A DNA stretch of 64,000 nucleotides, from NCBI RefSeq assembly GCF_025567195.1, contig NZ_JAOQJF010000003.1, forward strand, positions 62,001 through 126,000, in the 5' to 3' direction. The notes under the pieces are model-generated. The model made no database searches. It saw only the letters and a list, made by a program, of their open reading frames with translations, and was not told where the DNA came from. A program made the position numbers and the translations under genes. Position 1 is the stretch's first letter. Each line of letters opens with the position of its first letter. Shown piece after piece: positions 51,858-59,201 of the stretch. This DNA is from Alitiscatomonas aceti. GTDB lineage: Bacteria > Bacillota > Clostridia > Lachnospirales > Lachnospiraceae.

Positions 51858-53288
51858 ATGTACGACAGATACCAAAGCCCTCTCTCTGAGAGATATGCAA
51901 GCAGGGAAATGCAGTACATCTTCTCCCCGGAAAAGAAATTCCGCACCTGGAGAAAGCTCTGGATCGCCCTGGCTGAGACGGAAAAGGAGCTGGGCCTGCC
52001 GATCACCCAGGAGCAGATCGACGAGCTGAAGGCCCACAAGGACGATATTAACTTCGATGTGGCAAAGGAAAGGGAAAAGCTGGTACGCCACGACGTTATG
52101 TCCCACGTATACGCCTACGGACTCCAGTGTCCCAACGCCAAGGGGATCATCCACCTGGGCGCCACCTCCTGCTATGTGGGGGACAATACGGACATTATCC
52201 TGATGACAGAGGCCCTTAAGCTGGTGAGGAAGAAGCTGGTGAACGTGATGGCGGAGCTGGCTTCCTTTGCGGAGAAGTATAAGGACCAGCCCACCCTGGC
52301 CTTCACTCATTTCCAGCCGGCCCAGCCCACCACCGTGGGAAAGCGGGCCACCTTATGGCTTATGGAGTTAAAGCTGGATCTGGACGACCTGGACTATGTG
52401 ATCTCCTCCATGAAGATGTTAGGCTCCAAGGGGACCACCGGAACCCAGGCCAGCTTCCTGGAGCTGTTTGACGGGGACCATGAAAAATGCCGGAAGGCCG
52501 ATCAGATGATCGCGGAAAAGATGGGCTTTACGGGCTGCTTCCCGGTTTCCGGCCAGACTTATTCCCGGAAAGTGGACAGCCGCGTGCTCTCCGTCCTGGC
52601 GGGCATCGCCCAGAGCGCCCATAAATTCTCCAACGACATCCGTCTCCTCCAGCACTTAAAGGAAGTGGAGGAGCCCTTTGAGAAGAACCAGATCGGTTCC
52701 TCTGCCATGGCGTATAAGAGAAATCCCATGAGGAGCGAGCGGATCGCTTCCCTGGCCAACTATGTGATGGCAGATATGATGAACCCCATGCTGGTGGCTT
52801 CCACCCAGTGGTTTGAGCGGACCCTGGATGATTCTGCCAACAAGCGGCTTTCCATCCCTGAGGGCTTCCTGGCCGTGGACGGGATCCTGGACCTTTACCT
52901 CAATGTGGTGGACGGTCTTGTGGTATATCCCAAGGTCATTGAAAAGCGCCTGATGTCCGAGCTGCCGTTTATGGCGACCGAAAACATCATGATGGATGCA
53001 GTAAAGGCCGGCGGGGACCGCCAGGAGCTCCATGAGAGGATCCGGGAGCTTTCCATGGAGGCCGGAAGGAATGTAAAGGCGGAAGGCAAGGACAATAATC
53101 TTCTGGAGCTGATCGCCGCAGACCCGTCCTTCAATCTGACCCTGGAGGAGCTTAAAAAGACCATGGACCCGAAAAAGTACGTGGGCCGCGCTCCCCAGCA
53201 GGTGGAGGAGTTCCTGGATGAGGTGATCCGTCCCGTTCTGGAGGAAAATAAAGATCTTCTCGGCATCAAGGCTGAGATCAACGTATAG
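51858..53288 (+). CDS. purB: Adenylosuccinate lyase
   Basis: 476 residues. Acts twice: splits SAICAR and adenylosuccinate. The fumarase-superfamily signature GSSAMAYKRNPMRSE carries the catalytic serine; THFQPAQPTTVGKR is also present. Follows purC by 20 bases, placing its two substrates' pathways together. Confidence 0.97.
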   Translation: MYDRYQSPLSERYASREMQYIFSPEKKFRTWRKLWIALAETEKELGLPITQEQIDELKAHKDDINFDVAKEREKLVRHDVMSHVYAYGLQCPNAKGIIHLGATSCYVGDNTDIILMTEALKLVRKKLVNVMAELASFAEKYKDQPTLAFTHFQPAQPTTVGKRATLWLMELKLDLDDLDYVISSMKMLGSKGTTGTQASFLELFDGDHEKCRKADQMIAEKMGFTGCFPVSGQTYSRKVDSRVLSVLAGIAQSAHKFSNDIRLLQHLKEVEEPFEKNQIGSSAMAYKRNPMRSERIASLANYVMADMMNPMLVASTQWFERTLDDSANKRLSIPEGFLAVDGILDLYLNVVDGLVVYPKVIEKRLMSELPFMATENIMMDAVKAGGDRQELHERIRELSMEAGRNVKAEGKDNNLLELIAADPSFNLTLEELKKTMDPKKYVGRAPQQVEEFLDEVIRPVLEENKDLLGIKAEINV

Positions 53289-53302
53289 GCTGGCGTTTAT
53301 TC

Positions 53303-54205
53303 ATGGATACCAGCAGTATCAATACGGAATATTATAAAGTGTTTTATTATGTAGGGCGTCTCGGCAGCATCACCGCTGCGGCAGAGGCGCTCTGCATTTC
53401 CCAGCCGGCGGTGAGCCAGGCGGTGAAACAGCTGGAGAAGGCGTTAAACAGCCAGCTCTTTATCCGGACCCAGAAGGGCGTCCGGCTGACGGCCGAGGGG
53501 GAGCTTTTGTTCCCCTATGTGGAGCGGGGGATCGAAAATCTCCTGGACGGAGAGCGGATGTTAAGGCGGCTGGTGGACCTGGACATGGGTGAGGTACGCA
53601 TCGGGGCCAGTGATATGACCCTGCAGTTTTACCTGCTCCCCCACCTGGAGCGGTTCCATGGCCGGTATCCCAATATCAAGGTCATGGTATCCAACGCCCC
53701 GACGCCGGAGACCATCCAGTCCCTGTATGAGGGAAGGATCGATTTCGGTGTGGTCAGCACGCCATTCGACGCCAGACCGGAGGTGGCGGTCAGGCCGGTG
53801 AAAAAGATCCGGAACGTTTTTGTGGCTGGGAACCAGTACCAGAGCCTCAAAGGAAAACGGCTGGAGTACGGGGCTTTAATGGACCTGCCCTGTATCTTTC
53901 TGGAGAAGAATACCAGTACCCGGCGGTTTATGGACCAGTTTCTGGAAGAGCGGGGCGTTTTTTTAGAGCCGGAGTTTGAGCTGGCCACCAGCGATATGGT
54001 GGTCCAGTTTGCTATGCGGAATCTGGGCATTGGCTGTGTGATGGACGAATTTGCCAGGGAGAAGATCGAAGCCGGAGAGCTTTTTGAGCTGACCTTTGGT
54101 GAGAGGATGCCGGACCGGGAGATCTGTATTGTAACGGACCGGAAAAATCCCGTTTCTCCGGCAGGGGAACGGTTTCTGGAGGTGTTGGGAGCATCGGGAA
54201 TATAA
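53303..54205 (+). CDS. LysR family transcriptional regulator
   Basis: 300 residues. N-terminal helix-turn-helix (GSITAAAEALCISQPAVSQAVKQ) and a periplasmic-type ligand domain. It starts 14 bases after purB, in the same direction, and lies just upstream of purA with its own promoter. Target and effector are unknown; the position suggests a link with purine genes, but LysR genes are more often divergent from their targets. Confidence 0.92.
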   Translation: MDTSSINTEYYKVFYYVGRLGSITAAAEALCISQPAVSQAVKQLEKALNSQLFIRTQKGVRLTAEGELLFPYVERGIENLLDGERMLRRLVDLDMGEVRIGASDMTLQFYLLPHLERFHGRYPNIKVMVSNAPTPETIQSLYEGRIDFGVVSTPFDARPEVAVRPVKKIRNVFVAGNQYQSLKGKRLEYGALMDLPCIFLEKNTSTRRFMDQFLEERGVFLEPEFELATSDMVVQFAMRNLGIGCVMDEFAREKIEAGELFELTFGERMPDREICIVTDRKNPVSPAGERFLEVLGASGI

Positions 54206-54238
54206 TATAGGATTATGGGAAATATAAGCAATATTTTC

Positions 54239-54267
54239 TTTACTTATGGACCTTTCTGGTATACACT
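54239..54267 (+). promoter_or_regulatory. Promoter of purA
   Basis: TTTACT (54239-54244), 17 bases, TACACT (54262-54267). Leader about 58 bases. Confidence 0.6.
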
Positions 54268-54331
54268 AAGGATGCGTCAGAGATCAGAAAGAGCTCTGGC
54301 AGACCGACACACATCCAAAGGAGGATCAACA

Positions 54332-55612
54332 ATGGTTCGAGCAATCGTAGGAGCCAACTGGGGCGACGAGGGAAAAGGCAAGATCACCGATATGCTGGCA
54401 AAGGAGTCCGATATCATCATCCGCTTCCAGGGAGGGAGCAATGCGGGCCACACCATCATCAACGATTATGGGAAGTTTGCCCTGCACATCCTTCCGTCCG
54501 GCGTTTTTTATGATCATACCACCAGCATCATCGGAAACGGGGTTGCCCTCAATATCCCGTATCTGATCGGCGAGCTGAAGGACATCACCAGCAAGGGCGT
54601 TCCCATGCCCAGGATCCTGGTGTCAGACCGGGCCCAGATCATGATGCCGTATCACATCCTGTTTGATACGTACGAGGAAGCCAGACTGGCGGGAAGGTCC
54701 TTCGGTTCCACGAAATCGGGCATTGCACCGTTTTATTCAGATAAATATGCAAAGATCGGCTTCCAGGTCTGTGAGCTGTTCGGGGACGAGACTGCGCTGA
54801 TGGAGAAGCTGGAGAACGTATGCGCCTTAAAGAACGTGCTGCTGGAGCATTTATACCATAAGCCGCTGCTGGATCCGAAAGAACTGTTCGATACCATGAT
54901 GGAATATAAAGAGATGATCGCGCCCTATGTATGCGACGTTTCCAGATATCTGCATGATGCATTAAAGGAAGGGAAGAATATTCTGTTAGAGGGCCAGCTG
55001 GGCTCCTTAAAGGACCCGGACCACGGGATCTACCCCATGGTTACCTCTTCCTCCACACTGGCTGCCTACGGCGCCATCGGCGCCGGGATCCCGCCCTATG
55101 AGATCAAAAATATCACCACCGTTGTAAAGGCGTATTCCAGCGCTGTGGGCGCAGGGGCCTTTGTCAGCGAGATCTTCGGAGACGAGGCTGACGAGCTGCG
55201 GCGCAGGGGCGGAGACGGAGGTGAGTTCGGAGCCACCACAGGCCGGCCCAGACGGATGGGATGGTTTGACGCCGTGGCCACCCGGTACGGCTGCCGGGTC
55301 CAGGGAACCACAGAGGCTGTCCTGACGGTGTTAGACGTTCTGGGATATCTGGATGAGATCCCCATCTGTGTGGGATACGAGATCGACGGGAAGATCACAA
55401 AGGATTTCCCCACCACTCCGGATCTGGAGCGAGCAAAGCCGGTGTATAAAACACTTCCGGGATGGAAATGTGAGATCCGGGGCATTAAGAAATACGAGGA
55501 GCTGCCGGAAAACTGCCAGAAATATGTGGAGACCATCGAAGAGGAGCTGGGCGTTCCGGTGACCATGGTATCCAACGGACCGGGAAGGGACGACATCATC
55601 TTCAGAAGGTAA
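54332..55612 (+). CDS. purA: Adenylosuccinate synthetase
   Basis: 426 residues. Makes adenylosuccinate from IMP, aspartate and GTP. GDEGKGKITD (P-loop-like), GGSNAGHT and TTGRPRRMGWFD are present. ATG 54332 has AAAGGAGG upstream; the in-frame ATG at 54215 lies before the promoter. Confidence 0.97.
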   Translation: MVRAIVGANWGDEGKGKITDMLAKESDIIIRFQGGSNAGHTIINDYGKFALHILPSGVFYDHTTSIIGNGVALNIPYLIGELKDITSKGVPMPRILVSDRAQIMMPYHILFDTYEEARLAGRSFGSTKSGIAPFYSDKYAKIGFQVCELFGDETALMEKLENVCALKNVLLEHLYHKPLLDPKELFDTMMEYKEMIAPYVCDVSRYLHDALKEGKNILLEGQLGSLKDPDHGIYPMVTSSSTLAAYGAIGAGIPPYEIKNITTVVKAYSSAVGAGAFVSEIFGDEADELRRRGGDGGEFGATTGRPRRMGWFDAVATRYGCRVQGTTEAVLTVLDVLGYLDEIPICVGYEIDGKITKDFPTTPDLERAKPVYKTLPGWKCEIRGIKKYEELPENCQKYVETIEEELGVPVTMVSNGPGRDDIIFRR

Positions 55613-55718
55613 GCGGCGCTCCCCACAGAGCGCGGGGACAGAAGAGAGTTTCAGAAAACAGTAAGAAAACGGAAAGAAAGCGCCGTTGCAGACGGCCGGG
55701 AAAAAGGGTATAATGGAG

Positions 55719-55919
55719 CTACTCCATATCCTTATCCCGGTCGTCTTTTTTCAGCTTTACGAACATGAGAAAGCCGTAAATAAGGACGGGAACGATCATC
55801 ACCACAAAAACAAGGGCCATGAGGATGTTGGCGGGAGCTCCGGTGACAGCCAGGACGATGAGAGCCAGGAATGCGGCCGCTGCGGCCAGGATCCCGGCCC
55901 AGGCAAGGATTCGTTTCAT
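55719..55919 (-). CDS. Small two-helix membrane protein
   Basis: 66 residues with two hydrophobic segments (GILAAAAAFLALIVLAV and LMALVFVVMIVPVLIYGFLMF) and a charged KLKKDDRDKDME tail. AAAGGAGG lies six bases before the start at 55919 and a promoter lies upstream, so this strand is the real one. No function recognised. Confidence 0.8.
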   Translation of the reverse strand: MKRILAWAGILAAAAAFLALIVLAVTGAPANILMALVFVVMIVPVLIYGFLMFVKLKKDDRDKDME

Positions 55920-55973
55920 GAGGATCCTCCTTTCATAAGCAGATTGTATGGGCAGGCTGCCTGTACTGGAGCT

Positions 55974-56002
55974 ATTATAGCGCAGACACAGAGGATTGGA
56001 AA
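55974..56002 (-). promoter_or_regulatory. Promoter of the small two-helix membrane protein gene
   Basis: Read on the minus strand: TTTCCA (56002-55997), 17 bases, TATAAT (55979-55974). It lies in the space divergent from the cell-wall-repeat gene. Confidence 0.6.
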
Positions 56003-56030
56003 GGACGAGAACAGATTTTTGGAGGGAAAT

Positions 56031-57104
56031 ATGAAAAACAGGAAACCATACGAAGGAAAATGGATGGCAGCAGCGGCCCTGGGAGCGCTTTTTTCACTCC
56101 AGGCCGTATGCACCGCCTTTGGAGCCGACGGGACCTGGATCCCCGACGGGAACCGGTGGAAATATGAGCGGTCCGATGGAAGCATGGCGGCGGGTACCTG
56201 GGAGGATATCGACGGAGAGTGGTACCATTTCGGGTCCGATTCTTATATGCAGACCGGATGGCAGAAGGTGGGCAATCTCCGGTACTTTTTTGAGGACGGA
56301 GGCGCTTTGGCGGAGGGCTGGAGCTGCTACACCGGCGACGGGGATGAAAAATGGTATTATTATGATGAAAACGGAAACGTGCGGATCCACTGGCAGGAGA
56401 TCGGGGGAAAGTGGTACTGGTTCAATTCCTCCGGCGTTCTGAACCTGGAAGCCTCAAAGACCATCGGCGGCCGGAAATTCTATTTCCATGAGGACGGCAG
56501 CATGGTGGGAAACGAATATGTGGGCTTCCACTATTTTAATATGGACGGCCAGCCCGACGAGCAGTACTTCATTACGGCAGAGCGGCAGGATGGAGGAAAG
56601 ATCTCTGTGGAGGAGACCGTAAAAGACGAGATCGCTGAAAAGATCAACGCCCTTCCGGCAGGTTGGAGAAAGAAGTTTTTAGACGACGGCTATAAGTTCA
56701 TCTACTGTCCGGAGAAGGGATATTACGGGGCCGTTAAGGATGAGGAGACCGGAGACCGGTACTATATCCGCCATAAGCTCAGCAAGGCGGACCATTACCT
56801 GCGTTTTTCCGAGCCGGACGCCATCTGGGCCGGATTTGGGGAATATATGTACCTGAATATGAAAAAGGAACTGCGGGATTACGATTTTTCCTGGTGGGTG
56901 CGCCGCCGCTCCTATGAGCTGTCGGAGATGACGGATATTCCCGAGGCCCTTTACGACGATTATCAGACCATGTTCGGCCTTTTGTACGCTGATTATATGG
57001 ACGAGGAGAAACGGCCGCAGATGGAGGTGCTGCTGGACGACATCTGCTGGATCTTTGAAAAGATCCTGGACACCCGGAACGAGGACGGTACCAGGACGCG
57101 CTAG
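56031..57104 (+). CDS. Secreted protein with cell-wall-binding repeats and orphan C-terminal domain
   Basis: 357 residues. Signal peptide ending near AFGA. Residues about 38-180 are choline-binding-type repeats (RWKYERSDGSMAAGTWED, YFFEDGGALAEGW, WYYYDENGNVRIHWQE, GKWYWFNSSGVLN). The last ~165 residues are a different domain (INALPAGWRKKFLDDGYKF, YCPEKGYYGAV) with many aromatic and acidic residues that I cannot assign; no HExxH motif is present. ATG 56031 has GGAGGG upstream; a much earlier in-frame ATG (55686) lies antisense to the small gene and is rejected. Confidence 0.82.
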   Translation: MKNRKPYEGKWMAAAALGALFSLQAVCTAFGADGTWIPDGNRWKYERSDGSMAAGTWEDIDGEWYHFGSDSYMQTGWQKVGNLRYFFEDGGALAEGWSCYTGDGDEKWYYYDENGNVRIHWQEIGGKWYWFNSSGVLNLEASKTIGGRKFYFHEDGSMVGNEYVGFHYFNMDGQPDEQYFITAERQDGGKISVEETVKDEIAEKINALPAGWRKKFLDDGYKFIYCPEKGYYGAVKDEETGDRYYIRHKLSKADHYLRFSEPDAIWAGFGEYMYLNMKKELRDYDFSWWVRRRSYELSEMTDIPEALYDDYQTMFGLLYADYMDEEKRPQMEVLLDDICWIFEKILDTRNEDGTRTR

Positions 57105-57119
57105 GGAAGAAAGTACCGC

Positions 57120-57161
57120 TTGACGGATGGGATGCAAGCTGTTACTATATGAATATAACAG
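57120..57161 (+). promoter_or_regulatory. Promoter and operator-like repeat of the clpC operon
   Basis: TTGACG (57120-57125), 17 bases, TACTAT (57143-57148). The inverted repeat CTGTTA (57139-57144) / TAACAG (57156-57161) covers the -10, as expected for autorepression by the GntR regulator that follows. No CtsR box (GGTCAAA direct repeat) and no CIRCE element is present. Confidence 0.6.
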
Positions 57162-57186
57162 TTGTTACAGGAAAGACGGTGAGTGG

Positions 57187-57564
57187 ATGATACTAAAGAT
57201 CGATTTTGAAAGCGAGGAGGCTTTATATGTACAGCTCTGCAACCAGATCATCCGGGGCATCGCCACGGAAACGCTGCATGAGGGAGACAGCCTGCCTTCG
57301 GTGAGACAGCTTGCGGACGAGATCGGAATTAACATGCATACGGTCAATAAAGCATATTCTGTGTTAAAACAGGAAGGTTTCCTGCGCCTGGACCGGAGGC
57401 GGGGGGCCGTCATTGCCCTGGATATGGATAAGCTGAGGGCCATGGACGAAATGAAGGATGATCTGGCCCTGATCGTTGCCCGGGGGATCTGCCGGGATGT
57501 GGGCCGGGACCAGGTCCACGCCCTGGTGGATGAGCTCTATGATGAGTTCCTGGGGCAGGAATAA
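57187..57564 (+). CDS. GntR family regulator (YtrA-like) heading the mcsA-mcsB-clpC operon
   Basis: 125 residues: a GntR winged helix (ALYVQLCNQIIRGIATETL, LPSVRQLADEIGINMHTVNKAYSVL) and a short helical tail, the YtrA layout with no effector domain. It sits where ctsR is found in other Firmicutes and 12 bases before mcsA. ATG 57187 is chosen on family grounds; the ribosome site (GGTGAG) is weak. Likely a repressor of this operon. Confidence 0.88.
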   Translation: MILKIDFESEEALYVQLCNQIIRGIATETLHEGDSLPSVRQLADEIGINMHTVNKAYSVLKQEGFLRLDRRRGAVIALDMDKLRAMDEMKDDLALIVARGICRDVGRDQVHALVDELYDEFLGQE

Positions 57565-57576
57565 AGGAGGAAGCCT

Positions 57577-58161
57577 ATGCTTTGCGAACAATGCAGAAAG
57601 CGGGAAGCGACCGTAAAATATGTGGAGGTGGCCGGAGGAGTGAAAACAGAGCACAACCTCTGCGCCCAGTGTGCCGGAAAGCTGGACCTGGGGCAGTATT
57701 CGGCTCTGTTTGAGGGAGAATTTCCTCTGGGAAAGCTGCTTTCGGGGCTTCTTGGGATCCCGGATGCAGCCCAGGATGAGAGCCGGTTTGCAGGCGTGGT
57801 CTGCCCTGTCTGCGGCACCACCTATGAGGACTTTGTAAAGAACAGCCGGTTTGGATGCGGGGACTGTTACAGCGTGTTCGATCCGCTGATCGGCGAAAAT
57901 ATCCGGCATCTCCAGGGCAGCGAGCGCCATGTGGGGAAACGGCCCGCCGCGTATGGGGACACGGCAGAAAAGACGGCCTCCGGGGGAGATCTGGGGGACC
58001 AGGAAGCAAAAGCCCCGGAAGCGGGAGAGGACCGGATCCAGAGGCTTTCCTTACAGCTTAAAAACGCGGTCCGGAGAGAGGATTACCAGGAGGCCGCAAG
58101 GCTCCGGGATGAGATCCGGGGACTGAAGGAGGAAGCAGACCAGAATGGAAAAATGGTTTGA
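57577..58161 (+). CDS. mcsA: McsA-like protein with UVR motif
   Basis: 194 residues. Four CxxC pairs in the first 100 residues (CEQC, CAQC, CPVC, CGDC) make two zinc sites; the C-terminus has a UvrB/C motif (LKNAVRREDYQEAARLRDEI). McsA activates the McsB kinase. AAAGGAGG precedes ATG 57577. It overlaps mcsB by 17 bases. Confidence 0.93.
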   Translation: MLCEQCRKREATVKYVEVAGGVKTEHNLCAQCAGKLDLGQYSALFEGEFPLGKLLSGLLGIPDAAQDESRFAGVVCPVCGTTYEDFVKNSRFGCGDCYSVFDPLIGENIRHLQGSERHVGKRPAAYGDTAEKTASGGDLGDQEAKAPEAGEDRIQRLSLQLKNAVRREDYQEAARLRDEIRGLKEEADQNGKMV

Positions 58162-59179
58162 TGTGCCGGAAAAAGAGGGCTCCAGCGTGATCTGCAGCCG
58201 GGTACGGCTGGTGAGGAACTGGAGGGAATATCCTTTTCCGGGAAAGATGACAAAGGAACAGAGCGTGGAAATGACGGGAAGGCTCATGAACGGCGTGAAG
58301 GAGTCCGGGGCCTTTTCCGGCAGCCGCAGCCGCTATTTATATCTGGACCGGATCCCGGACCTGGAGCGGACGGCGCTTTTAGAGCGCAGGGCCATAAGCC
58401 GCGGGGTCTCAAAGAAAAAGGCGGCCGCAGGCCTGGTCTTATCTGAGGATGAACGGCTGGGGATCACCATAAACGGCGACGACCACATCCGGATCCAGGC
58501 AGTGGAAAAGGGAGCCGCCCTGACAGAGTGCTACCGGCGGGCCGACCAGATGGAGGAGCTTCTGGGCAGCCGGTTTGAATATTCCTTTGATGAAAAATAC
58601 GGATATCTGACGTCGTTTCCCACCAGCGTGGGAACAGGGCTCAGGGCGTCGGTGGTCCTACACCTGCCGGCCCTTTCCAGGCGGAAGAATTTTAACAGCC
58701 TTACCTCAGACATGGGCCGTTTCGGGACCCTGGTCCGGGGCCTTTACGGAGAGGGGGAGGAAAATCCCGGCTCTCTTTACCAGATCTCCAACCAGAAGAC
58801 CCTGGGACAGACGGAAAAGGAGATCGTGGACCTGGTGGCCAAAGCGGCGGCGGAGCTGGACGCCCAGGAACGGCGGCTCCGGCGGACTGCCATGGGCCAG
58901 AGGCCGGTGGCCTGCGCAGACGAGGCGTATAAATCCTATGGAGTGTTAAAATATGCCAGAAGGCTGACCAGAAAGGACGCCATGGAATTTTTATCCCAGA
59001 TCATGGCGGGAGCTGCCGACGGGATACTGAAAATGAAGGAGCCATGCTCCGTCTATGGGCTCATGCTGGGGATCCAGCCGGCGAATCTTTTAAGCCAGGC
59101 AGAGAGACCCTTGAGCCGTGAGGAGCTGGATGCGGCGCGGGCAGACTTTTTAAGGGCCCGTCTGCCGGAAATCATCTGA
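58145..59179 (+). CDS. mcsB: McsB-like protein arginine kinase homologue with altered active site
   Basis: 344 residues, phosphagen-kinase fold. Substrate/ATP arginines in CSRVRLVRN (R19, R21), RASVVLHLPAL and ISNQKTLGQTE are kept. The key acidic motif NEEDHIRIQ is NGDDHIRIQ here (G111, D112), and the cysteine of SCPTNVGTG is phenylalanine (SFPTSVGTG, F158). The loop around HLISP is also changed. In B. subtilis McsB the NEEDH Glu residues and that Cys are needed for activity. The C-terminal pArg-binding stretch RDxxRA reads LDAARA. Fold assignment is firm; kinase activity is doubtful. Confidence 0.9.
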   Translation: MEKWFDVPEKEGSSVICSRVRLVRNWREYPFPGKMTKEQSVEMTGRLMNGVKESGAFSGSRSRYLYLDRIPDLERTALLERRAISRGVSKKKAAAGLVLSEDERLGITINGDDHIRIQAVEKGAALTECYRRADQMEELLGSRFEYSFDEKYGYLTSFPTSVGTGLRASVVLHLPALSRRKNFNSLTSDMGRFGTLVRGLYGEGEENPGSLYQISNQKTLGQTEKEIVDLVAKAAAELDAQERRLRRTAMGQRPVACADEAYKSYGVLKYARRLTRKDAMEFLSQIMAGAADGILKMKEPCSVYGLMLGIQPANLLSQAERPLSREELDAARADFLRARLPEII

Positions 59180-59201
59180 CAGGAGGAATGAAAGGAACTT
59201 T

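Noticed and set aside
54215..54331. Earlier start for purA
   Set aside because: The extra 39 residues have no counterpart in PurA and overlap the purA promoter.
55686..56030. Extended start for the cell-wall-repeat protein
   Set aside because: The added stretch has no signal peptide at its start and lies antisense to the small membrane gene at 55719-55919; ATG 56031 has a ribosome site and a signal peptide.
57105..57186. CtsR box or CIRCE element before the clpC operon
   Set aside because: Neither GGTCAAA direct repeats nor TTAGCACTC-N9-GAGTGCTAA is present on either strand.
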